A DNA stretch of 64,000 nucleotides from a virus. The stretch spans positions 20,508 to 84,507 of the IMG/VR virus record IMGVR_UViG_3300042469_000068. One strand, given 5' to 3'. How positions within the stretch are numbered: position 1 is the first letter of the stretch; every line of letters begins with the position of its first letter. The notes under the pieces were generated by a model. That model did not search any database, had not been told where the DNA came from, and saw only the letters and a program-made list of their open reading frames with translations. Position numbers and translations under genes: made by a program. This document shows, in pieces, positions 40,818 to 49,567 of the stretch.

Positions 40818-40845
40818 AACAAAAAGGGCGGTGTTGCCACCGCCC
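40818..40845 (-). terminator. Intrinsic terminator of gene 23
   Basis: An 8-bp G+C-only-plus-T stem (40838-40845 with 40826-40833) closed by a GCAA tetraloop and followed on the minus strand by TTTTTGTTT. It is the strongest terminator in the window and lies 27 bases after the gp23 stop. Confidence 0.92.
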
Positions 40846-40872
40846 AAGTTGTTACTGCGTTTCTTCTTATTA

Positions 40873-42246
40873 TTAGGTAAGATTGCGAACGCGGAAGATA
40901 CGGTAGTACTGGTTAGCACGTACTGTATCTGTGATTGAGTCAGAAAGGTCTGAAAGCTGGGCAAGACCCTTAGCGAATGGGTTGGCTACCATTCCGTAAC
41001 GTGTCTTGAAACCAATCTTTGGCTGGAATGTATCCTGACCGATTGCGCGTACCATCTGTAGTGGTACGTATGGGCAGTAGAATAGACCAGCGTCATAAGG
41101 TGAAGTACCCTTATAACCAACTGTACATAGTTCGTCACCGTTTGATGAACCACCGAAGTATGGGTCGATGTAGACCTTAACACGGCCGTGCATTGTACCA
41201 GCGAATGTGTTGCCAGTATCGTCAACTGTTAGGTTAACGTTTAGAGCAGGTGTGTAATCAAGAACACCAGCCATAGCAAGAGCAGAAGCAACATCTGAAG
41301 AAACGATAAGGATATTACCCTTACCACGTCTTGTTGCCTTAGAGATTGCGTTGCATTCACGTTCAATCTGGAATACAAGACCCTTGAACTTTTCAACTGA
41401 CCAACGGCCATTTGAGTCTGTGTCAAGATCGAATGTACCAGCGGTTGTTACACCGTACTGAGCGCCAACAACGGCTGAACGGTAAACAGTTCTTACAACT
41501 TCGCGGTTAATTTCAGCGAGAATTTCTGTTGAAAGAATGTTTGCGAGTTCTGTCTCAGCGTCTAGACCGTGAACAGCCTTAAGATCCTGAGCAAGTTCCA
41601 TTGTGTACTCTGCCTTTAGCGCACGGCTACGAGCAGTTACAGTTACCTTTTCAATGCTGAAGTTCATTTCAGCAAAACCGTTATCAGCAGAATCACCAAG
41701 AGCTTCAGCGTATGATGTTGGCATACCCTTACCAGTTGTGTACTGTGTAGAATCTGATGTGTCAACAACTGGGTTAGTTCCTGTGTGGGAACCAACGATT
41801 GTGCTGGCAATATTTCCTCTTGTATTCTGTGACGAGAAGCTTGTTAGAACTTCATCAAAGAATGTTTCGCTTGAACCGCCTGTGCGGTCATTACCACGGC
41901 GTGAGCGCATAGCAAAGATTAGTCCTGTTGGACCAGTCATTGGCTGAACGCCAGCGATGTCATAAGCCATTAGGTTTGGAAGAGCGCGACGAACCAAACT
42001 GATTAGGATTGGATCGTAACCTGCTACTGGACCACCGGCAGTAGAACCACCACTGTAACCACCTGTGCCAACAGAGTTTACTGGCGCAGCTTCGTTAAGC
42101 ATACGGCCTTCTTCAGCCATAGCCTTTTCCTGATTTTCTAGGACAAGAGCTGTAACTGCACGACGGTAAGAATCCTTGATTGGATTTGCGCCGGCGTGGT
42201 CAAGCACTGGTGCCCACTTCTGTTCTAATTGTTCTGTAAGATACAT
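40873..42246 (-). CDS. 23: Major capsid protein gp23
   Basis: The 457-residue protein starts YLTEQLEQKWAPVLDHAGAN, has PILISLVRRALPNLMAYDIA and GVQPMTGPTGLIFAMRSRRG, and ends with the conserved VANPFAKGLAQLSD region. It is the HK97-fold hexamer protein of the head. RMLNE followed by AAP at residues 48-55 fits the L-x-E cleavage site of the gp21 protease, giving a mature start at Ala53. It has an exact late octamer at 42281. Confidence 0.96.
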   Translation of the reverse strand: MYLTEQLEQKWAPVLDHAGANPIKDSYRRAVTALVLENQEKAMAEEGRMLNEAAPVNSVGTGGYSGGSTAGGPVAGYDPILISLVRRALPNLMAYDIAGVQPMTGPTGLIFAMRSRRGNDRTGGSSETFFDEVLTSFSSQNTRGNIASTIVGSHTGTNPVVDTSDSTQYTTGKGMPTSYAEALGDSADNGFAEMNFSIEKVTVTARSRALKAEYTMELAQDLKAVHGLDAETELANILSTEILAEINREVVRTVYRSAVVGAQYGVTTAGTFDLDTDSNGRWSVEKFKGLVFQIERECNAISKATRRGKGNILIVSSDVASALAMAGVLDYTPALNVNLTVDDTGNTFAGTMHGRVKVYIDPYFGGSSNGDELCTVGYKGTSPYDAGLFYCPYVPLQMVRAIGQDTFQPKIGFKTRYGMVANPFAKGLAQLSDLSDSITDTVRANQYYRIFRVRNLT

Positions 42247-42280
42247 TTTAGTATTCTCCTTTAAAGTCTTACTTTTCTAA

Positions 42281-42288
42281 TATTTATA
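42281..42288 (-). promoter_or_regulatory. Late promoter octamer TATAAATA of gene 23
   Basis: An exact late octamer lies 35 bases before the gp23 ATG, in the gap after gene 22. The highest-copy head protein thus has its own late start, as in T4. Confidence 0.85.
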
Positions 42289-42294
42289 ATTCCG

Positions 42295-43581
42295 TTATCT
42301 TGGTGCTGTCTTACCAAGTGATCTAACATAAGCAGCCATTGGACCGTTTAGTTCTTCTGAGATCATACCTTTACCATCTGTTGATGATTCAGCAGCATCT
42401 AGAACCTTGTCGGACTTAACTGATGATGAGAAATAATTTTCCTTAAGAATAGAAACTTTCTGAGCATATTCGTTTGCGTCAGCGTACTCAATTCCTTCAG
42501 CAAGAGATTTTAACTTCTCTGCCTGTGTATCTGTCAATCCATCACAAGCATTAAGTAAAATTTCATTAGACTTAGATTCGTTGAGCATCTTGCTTAGTGC
42601 TACACTACGCTCAATTTCCTCATTTAGTTTTTCTTCTAGTTCGGCAACCTTGTTACCCATTTCTTCTACAACTGATACTGCTTCCTCAGGAATATCAATG
42701 TAGTGTTCAACGAATAGGTTACGAAGACCAGAGATAAATTCTTCGGTTAGTTCAGAACGGAGACTTGCTTCAATAGCAACTTCGTTTTCTGCTGTCCACT
42801 GTTCAACAACATAGTTAAGATAGTCATCAACATTTGTTGAAAGTTCTTCTTCGATGCGACCAACTTCTTCTTCAAGAGTAGCAGCAAATGCTTCTTCAAG
42901 AACAGCAACTTCTTCTGCGACCTTCTGCTTAACAGCGGCTTCAAAGATAGCTGTAGCCTTAGCACGGAATTCTTCTGAGAGTTCTTCGCCAGCAAGAAGA
43001 GCGTCAACATGCTCGGACATGTCTACTTCGTAATTTTCCATTACGGCTTCTTCTGTTTCTGATTCTGATTCTTCAGTTACGAATTCGAAGTTTTCTTCGA
43101 TTGCGGTGGCAATCTGATCTTCGTCCATACCTTCTTCAAGGCACTTGTTGATGAATGATTCTAGTTCTTCTGATAGTTCAACTTCATCTTCGTTGATTTC
43201 TTCAGCAGCTTCTTCAGCAACAACTTCGGATGTTTCCTCAACATCTTCTTCCATTACTTCAGCTTTCTTCTTCATTGGTTCAGCTGGCTTTGCGCCTTTT
43301 GTAGGTGCAGAATTATCTTTGCCCTTTACAGCGGCAGCAGCACCAAGGTTTGAACCATCAGTGCCGTTTGGTTGAACTACTGGATCAGCAAGCTTTGTAG
43401 CAGAACCAAGTGTCTTTGTTGGATCTACTGACTTTGAACCTGGTTTAAGTGAAGCCATGTTTGGATTTGATGACTTAGCGCCACGGAATGGATCGCCAGC
43501 ACCGTTTGGCTGAACTTCAGGAATGCCTGCGCTTTCCTTCATAAGAACAGCTCTTGCTGCTTCAGTTAATGACTTTGCCAT
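42295..43581 (-). CDS. 22: Prohead core scaffold protein gp22
   Basis: The 428-residue protein is very acidic (ELSEELESFINKCLEEGMDE, EEVAVLEEAFAATLEEEVGR) with a basic, low-complexity N-terminus (PNGAGDPFRGAKSSNPNMAS). It ends TDGKGMISEELNGPMAAYVR. This is the gp22 pattern: helical scaffold core later degraded by gp21. It is longer than T4 gp22 (about 270 residues) because of the N-terminal 130 residues. It has its own late octamer at 43606. Confidence 0.9.
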   Translation of the reverse strand: MAKSLTEAARAVLMKESAGIPEVQPNGAGDPFRGAKSSNPNMASLKPGSKSVDPTKTLGSATKLADPVVQPNGTDGSNLGAAAAVKGKDNSAPTKGAKPAEPMKKKAEVMEEDVEETSEVVAEEAAEEINEDEVELSEELESFINKCLEEGMDEDQIATAIEENFEFVTEESESETEEAVMENYEVDMSEHVDALLAGEELSEEFRAKATAIFEAAVKQKVAEEVAVLEEAFAATLEEEVGRIEEELSTNVDDYLNYVVEQWTAENEVAIEASLRSELTEEFISGLRNLFVEHYIDIPEEAVSVVEEMGNKVAELEEKLNEEIERSVALSKMLNESKSNEILLNACDGLTDTQAEKLKSLAEGIEYADANEYAQKVSILKENYFSSSVKSDKVLDAAESSTDGKGMISEELNGPMAAYVRSLGKTAPR

Positions 43582-43605
43582 ATTAGATTACTCCTTTATT
43601 TCTTT

Positions 43606-43613
43606 TATTTATA
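43606..43613 (-). promoter_or_regulatory. Late promoter octamer TATAAATA of gene 22
   Basis: An exact late octamer lies 25 bases before the gp22 ATG, within the gap after gene 21. Confidence 0.82.
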
Positions 43614-43616
43614 ATT

Positions 43617-44261
43617 TTAAAGTTTTGAGATGTAGTTTTCAAAGATTTTTAAAGCAACATCTTCAATATCGTTACTAGAAGCTTCTTTTAGCATTCTTCT
43701 AGCACGCTCTTGATGAACTGCTTTCCAACCTTGATTAGTTAGAATCCATTCCGCATTTTCCATAATACCTTGGACAAATGCGTCTGGAGCTGAGGGATCA
43801 GCAACGATATCGGCCGCTGTAGCCAAATGAAAGTCGTCCTGAACTAGTTGAAAGCCGTTGGCTGGCTTAAGAGACCCTACGCCTCTTGTTGACACACCTA
43901 GACTTGCTCCTCCATCTAATAAACTTTTCACAATTTTACCATTGGGAGTATCTAAGATTTTAGCTTTACCAATAAAGTTATTACCTTCTGGTATTAAGCT
44001 TGTGATCATGTGTGATACACGATCTAAGTTAATCGTCGGAGAATCTGGATGTCCAAGTTCTCCAAAAGCGCGATTCTTCATTACGTAATCTTTGTTATAT
44101 CTATCAACTTCTTTGCTAAGAATATGGCGTGGATATACACGACCATTTCTATTCTGTTTTTCAGCCTGCATAAAGATACCTTCAATGAAGCGTTCTTTTT
44201 TGCCGTTTACTTCTTCTACAATATACTGAACGTTTAAAACTTCTTCTTTAATAAGTTTCAT
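43617..44261 (-). CDS. 21: Prohead core protease gp21
   Basis: The 214-residue protein has RFIEGIFMQAEKQNRNGRVY, AFGELGHPDSPTINLDRVSH (His71) and GASLGVSTRGVGSL (Ser124), the His-Ser pair of the herpes-protease-like U9/S78 prohead proteases. It cleaves gp23, gp22 and other head proteins after L-x-E. Position before gp22 and gp23 is as in T4. Confidence 0.93.
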   Translation of the reverse strand: MKLIKEEVLNVQYIVEEVNGKKERFIEGIFMQAEKQNRNGRVYPRHILSKEVDRYNKDYVMKNRAFGELGHPDSPTINLDRVSHMITSLIPEGNNFIGKAKILDTPNGKIVKSLLDGGASLGVSTRGVGSLKPANGFQLVQDDFHLATAADIVADPSAPDAFVQGIMENAEWILTNQGWKAVHQERARRMLKEASSNDIEDVALKIFENYISKL

Positions 44262-44263
44262 TT

Positions 44264-44884
44264 TTATAGTCCTAATGATTTTCTTTTTTGTAATGAACGC
44301 TTACGCTTCATCAATGATCTGGAAAGTTTTGCTTTGCGCTTCATTTTACCCTTACGAGCGCCCATTTTTCTACGACGGCGTTCAGCGGCAGACATGCGCT
44401 TTAGTGTTCCACCACGTAGAGTCATTCCAGGAACATTAGATACTCTCTTGCGGCGTTGAATTTTACCGCCACGAATTCTAGCTTTAATAAGATTAATGCG
44501 AGCTTCGTCTAACTCTTCTTCTTTTAAATCTTCTTTTTCAGAATCATTGACAGTTTGTTTCTTTGGCAAATTAGTTTTACCTGAAGCAACTTCTTGATTA
44601 CCACCTAAATTTGTCTTCATAGAGGAGTTAACTGCTTTTTCTTTTCTTATATCTTCAATATCATCCATTTCTGGCTTTTCTTTTGATACATCCATTTCAA
44701 GCACATCCATCTTACGCTTCCGTGCTGTTGGACCTACAATAGGCATCTCTTCGCTCATCTTAGCCGCTACAGCTTTTTTCATCTCGAAAATTTTCTTTTC
44801 CATAATAAGAGGTACTATGGAATTAATTTCGTTTTCTGCTTCAACGAATTTTTGTTCTTTGATTAGACTAACTAGCTTTTTCAT
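44264..44884 (-). CDS. Prohead core protein, gp67/gp68-like, strongly basic C-terminus
   Basis: The 206-residue protein starts KKLVSLIKEQKFVEAENEIN, the kind of N-terminal helix seen in gp67, then a charged linker, and ends with about 50 basic residues (RGGTLKRMSAAERRRRKMGA, SRSLMKRKRSLQKRKSLGL). T4 gp68 is a basic core protein of 141 residues at the same place. The combination looks like a fused gp67/68. It overlaps the upstream gene by one base. Confidence 0.65.
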   Translation of the reverse strand: MKKLVSLIKEQKFVEAENEINSIVPLIMEKKIFEMKKAVAAKMSEEMPIVGPTARKRKMDVLEMDVSKEKPEMDDIEDIRKEKAVNSSMKTNLGGNQEVASGKTNLPKKQTVNDSEKEDLKEEELDEARINLIKARIRGGKIQRRKRVSNVPGMTLRGGTLKRMSAAERRRRKMGARKGKMKRKAKLSRSLMKRKRSLQKRKSLGL

Positions 44885-45384
44885 TATAGTGGTCTTCTAT
44901 TAAAAGCATATGGATCTGCTGTCTGGCCTTGATCATAGTCTTGTCCATCTTTCTTCATATCAATAAAAAGTGTTACTAAATCACCAGATGATAATCCAGT
45001 AGTTGAGATTAGAACATCACCACTTGAGTTTGCTTCTGGATTTGGAATAGTTGCGCCATCACCCATGCTTTGGAAATCATAATCGAATGATCCATTAGAC
45101 ATTGTAACGATTTCAGAGTTAGCATCACCATGCCACTGTAGTTTTAACTTACCGCTAGATGAAGACACTTGCCCAAAAACGCGCTTAATGGTAGTTGTAT
45201 AATTTGCTTTTGTATCGGCGTCTGAAGATGCGATATATCCATTGGTATTCATAGCAAATGCTAATGTTGAAACATTTACTAAAATAGTGTTTGATTGCTG
45301 TGAACCATCGGAAACAACGACATACTTAATCAAAGCTCTCTTGTTACTATCGATAATTTTCTGTTGTCGGATTAAATTTGCCAT
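44884..45384 (-). CDS. Virion structural protein
   Basis: The 166-residue beta-rich protein starts ANLIRQQKIIDSNKRALIKY, has SQQSNTILVNVSTLAFAMNT, GKLKLQWHGDANSEIVTMS and DVLISTTGLSSGDLVTLFID. It resembles structural proteins next to the head genes of T4-like cyanophages. Head surface decoration or a tail link is possible. No enzyme motif is seen. Confidence 0.6.
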   Translation of the reverse strand: MANLIRQQKIIDSNKRALIKYVVVSDGSQQSNTILVNVSTLAFAMNTNGYIASSDADTKANYTTTIKRVFGQVSSSSGKLKLQWHGDANSEIVTMSNGSFDYDFQSMGDGATIPNPEANSSGDVLISTTGLSSGDLVTLFIDMKKDGQDYDQGQTADPYAFNRRPL

Positions 45385-45387
45385 CTT

Positions 45388-46608
45388 TTACTGCCTTACT
45401 GCGAACATTAGGACTTTGTTAAACGATGTAGCGTCCTCGTTTAGCATTTGTTCCATTTTCTTTTTGTTTGTTCTGTTGATTGATTCGTATACGGTCAATA
45501 ACTTCTTTGCTACTGTATTATTTATAGTAATTTCGTTTTCATTAAACTGAATTTTTTGCTCTGTGATATTGTTTTCAACAATCGATCTAATGGTATCTAA
45601 TACATTAGATTCCTTAATTGTAGAATTTTTTACAGCAGCTTTAGAAAATGTTGCTTTTGAATTTTTCTTTAATATGTTTGACATTGCTTGTCTAGTTGCT
45701 GCTCCACTCTTTTTACGGATAGGAGTAGAAGTTGATTTTGAAGTCTTCGGAACAGAACTTGAAGTTGGTTTCGGCGATGAACTTTTCGCTGCTTTTTCCG
45801 CTTCGTGCTTCTCACGCGCGACTTTTACTGTATTTTTAACTTTAGCTAATGAATTCTTGGTTCTTTCTGCTCTTGCTTTGTTATAGAAGTGTGAACCAAT
45901 TGCCCCACCAATTGCTCCTGCTGCTCCAGAAACACTGCTACTTTGACCAATCGAAGTTAATATTTTTCCTGCTTTTGATAATTTGGACTGTGGTTTATGA
46001 GCACCTTTACGTTTTATAAAATTAATAGTGTCTCTTATGCCACCAGGCTTAGGTGGATCCTTATCTTTATCTTCTTTTGATTTTGGCTTCACGTAGTATC
46101 TTTTTTTCTTTTTCTTATCATTATTTTTGGCTTCGTTTAAACCAACTTGAATATCGTTGTATGGAATTGTTACATACTTATCCAAAGCCTGTGAGTAATA
46201 CAAAGCAACTTTTTGATTATCAGGGTACACTCTAATAGCCTTTCTTTTTAAGATAAGAACCGATGGCATTTCTTTATCAGTGGGCCAACCAGCCTTATAT
46301 CTTGGATCAAACTTGGAATAGGTATCCATCTTAGCTTCGGATACGTTATGAACATTTTGTCTAACTTTACGATAGACTTGATCATCACTAACAACCTGTG
46401 AGATAAGAGAATCAAGAAGATTGATAAGCATACGCTTTTCTTGAGAAGTAATCTTATCAGCCGACTTATCAAGAGCGCGTTTTAAAGCAGGAAGTTTTTT
46501 GGAATCATACAAACCAGCACGAACAAGAGCAGAAAGTTTACGATCTTCTTTCTCTTCTTTTTCAGTAATTAAATCAAATTGCTCGCGGATTTGTTTGACA
46601 TCCTTCAT
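45388..46608 (-). CDS. Head-region protein with basic low-complexity middle
   Basis: The 406-residue protein has an ordered N-terminus (KLSALVRAGLYDSKKLPALK, KRMLINLLDSLISQVV), a lysine-rich middle (KNNDKKKKKRYYVKPKSKED), a glycine-zipper hydrophobic segment (GAAGAIGGAIGSHFY, about 230-244) and a helical C-terminus. It lies between gp67-like and head genes, and could be an internal head protein or scaffold component. The hydrophobic zipper might insert in membranes if ejected with DNA. Function is unknown. Confidence 0.5.
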   Translation of the reverse strand: MKDVKQIREQFDLITEKEEKEDRKLSALVRAGLYDSKKLPALKRALDKSADKITSQEKRMLINLLDSLISQVVSDDQVYRKVRQNVHNVSEAKMDTYSKFDPRYKAGWPTDKEMPSVLILKRKAIRVYPDNQKVALYYSQALDKYVTIPYNDIQVGLNEAKNNDKKKKKRYYVKPKSKEDKDKDPPKPGGIRDTINFIKRKGAHKPQSKLSKAGKILTSIGQSSSVSGAAGAIGGAIGSHFYNKARAERTKNSLAKVKNTVKVAREKHEAEKAAKSSSPKPTSSSVPKTSKSTSTPIRKKSGAATRQAMSNILKKNSKATFSKAAVKNSTIKESNVLDTIRSIVENNITEQKIQFNENEITINNTVAKKLLTVYESINRTNKKKMEQMLNEDATSFNKVLMFAVRQ

Positions 46609-46614
46609 TGTATA

Positions 46615-46770
46615 TTATTCCTTTGTCTTAGCGAAATAACTTTTAGCAATAGCAATCTTTTGCTCTTCTAGCTTCTCAACAGCCTTTGTAGTAAGAGCAG
46701 AAGAAAAGTTCTGACGCATTTCATCTAGATTACCTTCTAGAATGCTGTCTAATGCTTTCTTAATCGACAT
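46615..46770 (-). CDS. 67: Small prohead core protein gp67-like
   Basis: The 51-residue frame starts at an ATG at 46770 with GGAG nine bases upstream. SSALTTKAVEKLEEQKIAIA followed by KSYF matches the C-terminal helix of T4 gp67 (AARTIDLIKEEKIAIARNF). T4 gp67 shapes the prohead core. A near-consensus late octamer (AATAAATA, 46798-46805) lies upstream. Confidence 0.75.
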   Translation of the reverse strand: MSIKKALDSILEGNLDEMRQNFSSALTTKAVEKLEEQKIAIAKSYFAKTKE

Positions 46771-46797
46771 GTTTATTCTCCTAAACGATTGGTATTA

Positions 46798-46805
46798 TAT
46801 TTATT
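46798..46805 (-). promoter_or_regulatory. Near-consensus late octamer AATAAATA
   Basis: Seven of eight bases match TATAAATA, 28 bases before the gp67-like ATG. It overlaps the last codons of the ADP-ribosyltransferase-like gene. Confidence 0.45.
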
Positions 46806-47787
46806 GATCTTCTATAACTGAGCAATGGAAAAGCGCAATTGAACTAGTTCCATAAGCATCCGTAAAAAGATTTGAATCAAGCACATGAGGACCTGATATA
46901 ACTTTAATCCTTGATCCTCTTGGAAGAAGTGTTTCTCTTTCGCCTGAATTGGCTGAAACAGCGTCAAGATATATTGCTTTTTGACCTTTTTTAAGTTCTA
47001 CCTGTAATACGACTGGTTGATCTTTATCTCCAACATCAGCAAATCCACCAATAGCAGTATTGAAATCTAGTGATGTAGAAACATATCCTCTAAAAACATA
47101 TTCACCACCAAGCTGAAACTTATCTGCGCTATAACGAGAACTAAGACCAGAATATACAGTATATGGAAATGGTGTTTGCGTCTCTTCAAAAGCGGAATCT
47201 AAAGTTTCTATTGTCCGATTTAAGTAATCGTCCTGTTCTTTTGTGGCGCCTTCATCATGTCCTTTATATAGGTATCTGTTTATATCTGCGTATCCATCAC
47301 CGGTATAATCTTCAATGGCTTGTAGTTCTGTTTCATCAAACATGTTTGGTTGATAAAATTTAAAAAGTTCCTTATCTACCGCATTAGCATCTTTGTATAG
47401 GTCTTTTAGTATTTTAGCGTCTTCTTTGCTTCTTTTGGAATTAACACCGGTATAGAAATCAGCATCTTTTCTAAGAAGATCAGCCTTACTTGGTTGTGTT
47501 GGTTGCCCCTTAGCAGTCGGACTTATGTTCTTCTTTTTAGATACAGGTTCACTTTGCTGCATTGTAGAAGCTTTATAATGCATTGAGTCAACATCATCTT
47601 GACTCTTATACGGAACAAGTCTATCGTCATGTACAAGATAAGCAAGTTTACCTTTTCTGTCAGCATAACGACCAAAACCCATATAAGTTAAACCCATCTT
47701 ACGAGCTTCTTTAGAGGCCGCAGTTTTAGGTTCTGCTTTAGCCTGAAGTGCTAAACTTTCATCTAGATATTCACCAAATTTCTTCAA
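46801..47787 (-). CDS. ADP-ribosyltransferase-like protein in the head cassette
   Basis: The 328-residue protein has two parts. Residues about 28-62 (ARKMGLTYMGFGRYADRKGK, LAYLVHDDRLVPY) are a small domain frequent in T4-like head proteins. Residues about 145-310 match the toxin-type ADP-ribosyltransferase exoenzyme fold: AIEDYTGDGYADINRYLYKG, YTVYSGLSSRYS, YVFRGYVSTSLDFNTA (STS 237-239) and SGERETLLPRGSRIKV (E-x-E 283-285). The usual Arg of the R-S-E triad is Ser213 here. Like T4 Alt, it may be packaged and injected to modify host proteins. It overlaps gp20 by four bases. Confidence 0.75.
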   Translation of the reverse strand: MKKFGEYLDESLALQAKAEPKTAASKEARKMGLTYMGFGRYADRKGKLAYLVHDDRLVPYKSQDDVDSMHYKASTMQQSEPVSKKKNISPTAKGQPTQPSKADLLRKDADFYTGVNSKRSKEDAKILKDLYKDANAVDKELFKFYQPNMFDETELQAIEDYTGDGYADINRYLYKGHDEGATKEQDDYLNRTIETLDSAFEETQTPFPYTVYSGLSSRYSADKFQLGGEYVFRGYVSTSLDFNTAIGGFADVGDKDQPVVLQVELKKGQKAIYLDAVSANSGERETLLPRGSRIKVISGPHVLDSNLFTDAYGTSSIALFHCSVIEDQ

Positions 47788-49511
47788 CGAACTGGCTCCA
47801 AAGTATCATTTACAAAGCGTTGACGATTCTTTGTTTGCCCCATGTTAAGAGGATCCATTGTATCTTTACCTGTTCCATCTTGAACTGGCATTTGTTCCGG
47901 TGCTGCGCCTTGCTGAGCCGCATATTGCTGCATCATATTTTCAGTTGGTGTTGGTGGAACAATATTTGGTGTTGGTGGAGGCGGTGGTAAAGGATTACCC
48001 ATTTCATCTGTTGGAATTGGATTACCCTGCTCATCAACAGGTGTATTAGCTGCTTTTTCTTCTTCAATCTGTTGCATGATTTCTTCAATCTCTTCATCGT
48101 CCATTTGAAGAACGTTCTTACGAACCCATGCCATCGAATAATAACGACCAACGTATGGATCTACTAACTGAAGAGTTGTGATTCTATTTTGAAGGAGTTC
48201 GGCCTCTTTAAGTTCGGTAAAGTTGTTATCTTTCTTAAAGTCATACCAAATGTTTTCCTTAAATTCTTTCCATTCTTCTTCCGTGCAGATTTTCTTAAGC
48301 ACAAGCTGAAGTTTAAGCAACTCATCGAATAGTGTAGAGAATTTGTTACGAAGACGATTAACAAACTTTGTAAACTTTAGTTCGTCTCTTGTAATTTCTG
48401 TTGAACGACCAAGAGAGAATCCTTGAGATTGTTCCAAACGAGACATAGGAACGCCAAGAGATTTATATAGTTTCTTTTCAAAATACTTAACGTCTTCCAA
48501 CTCACCAAGGTTCATACCGCCTGGTAGAGTTGTGATTTCGGTACCTTTGCCACCTTCACGACGAGGCAGCCAGAAGTCTTCTAGCATGGAAAGATGCTTA
48601 CGGTCATCCTTGATTTCGCCAGTACTGGAATCATATACCAGCTTATTGCGATACTTGACCATAACATCGCGGAGATACTGTTCGGCCTTGATTGTTGGCA
48701 TGTTACCAACGTCAATATAGAATACTCTACGCTCGGGTGCGCGTGAGAGACGGTAGATGACTGTTGCGTCTTCTACCATACGTACTTGATTAAGTGGTTT
48801 GATTGCCTTGTGAAGATAAGAAAGAACCATAGCTCTCTTTGAGTCCATTAGTCCTGAATTGACGTTAACAACAGCGTCAATAGCAATTTTTGTGCCTAAG
48901 TTGGAATGGGCACCAATCATACCTCTTTCATTGTAGAGGTAGTATTCTTTCATGCTCTTAATAATTTCCATACCTGATTCGGTATCTTTTGCTTTTTGAA
49001 TTTCGCGGATCTTGCGAATACGGCGTGGATCAATGTATCTAAGTTCTTGAATGCCTTTAGCTGGCGACTTGTCATCGATGATAACGTGATAGAATAGTCT
49101 ACCATCCGTATACCAACGACGGAATAGTTCATGACCCATGTTACCAAAGTCTAGAAGCTTTAGAACATACTCAAACTCTTCTCTAATCTTTTTCTTGATA
49201 TTTTCTGGCTGTTTTAGTTCGTCGGTATCTATTTCAACACCAGATTCGGAATCATCATTAACAATTGCTTCATTGACAATTTCGTCAATTGCCGTTTCTA
49301 GTTCTGGCTGCATAGCCATTTCACGATAGCGAGTGATAAGTTCGATTTCGTTTCTAACAACACCGTCAAGATCGACATAGGTGCCATAATAAGCACCTGA
49401 TTGAATAGTTACAGCGCCGTCATCATTCTGTGGCAGCGCGAAAGACTTATTCTTTTCTTCTTGATCTTGTTGTTTCTTGCGACTTATCTCAAAGCCAAAA
49501 AGTTGGACCAT
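47784..49511 (-). CDS. 20: Portal protein gp20
   Basis: The 575-residue protein starts VQLFGFEISRKKQQDQEEKN and has IELITRYREMAMQPELETAI, RYIDPRRIRKIREIQ and VPMSRLEQSQGFSLGRSTEI, the most conserved T4-type portal segments. It forms the dodecameric DNA gate of the head. The C-terminus is proline- and glutamine-rich (GNPLPPPPPTPNIVPPTPTE), longer than in T4. It overlaps the ADP-ribosyltransferase-like gene by four bases. Confidence 0.96.
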   Translation of the reverse strand: MVQLFGFEISRKKQQDQEEKNKSFALPQNDDGAVTIQSGAYYGTYVDLDGVVRNEIELITRYREMAMQPELETAIDEIVNEAIVNDDSESGVEIDTDELKQPENIKKKIREEFEYVLKLLDFGNMGHELFRRWYTDGRLFYHVIIDDKSPAKGIQELRYIDPRRIRKIREIQKAKDTESGMEIIKSMKEYYLYNERGMIGAHSNLGTKIAIDAVVNVNSGLMDSKRAMVLSYLHKAIKPLNQVRMVEDATVIYRLSRAPERRVFYIDVGNMPTIKAEQYLRDVMVKYRNKLVYDSSTGEIKDDRKHLSMLEDFWLPRREGGKGTEITTLPGGMNLGELEDVKYFEKKLYKSLGVPMSRLEQSQGFSLGRSTEITRDELKFTKFVNRLRNKFSTLFDELLKLQLVLKKICTEEEWKEFKENIWYDFKKDNNFTELKEAELLQNRITTLQLVDPYVGRYYSMAWVRKNVLQMDDEEIEEIMQQIEEEKAANTPVDEQGNPIPTDEMGNPLPPPPPTPNIVPPTPTENMMQQYAAQQGAAPEQMPVQDGTGKDTMDPLNMGQTKNRQRFVNDTLEPVR

Positions 49512-49530
49512 TACTCACTCCAGTTTGAAT

Positions 49531-49552
49531 GGGTGGAGATTTCTCCCCACCC
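49531..49552 (-). other. RNA hairpin between genes 19 and 20
   Basis: On the minus strand GGGTGG and CCACCC flank GGAGAAATCT, an 8- to 9-bp hairpin without a following T run, 20 bases before the gp20 ATG. It may protect or process the mRNA rather than stop transcription. Confidence 0.45.
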
Positions 49553-49567
49553 TGTTATATAATATAA

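Noticed and set aside
45500-45530. TATAAATA octamer within the 406-residue head-region gene
   Set aside because: It lies inside coding sequence over 100 bases from the next start; possible but not supported as a promoter.
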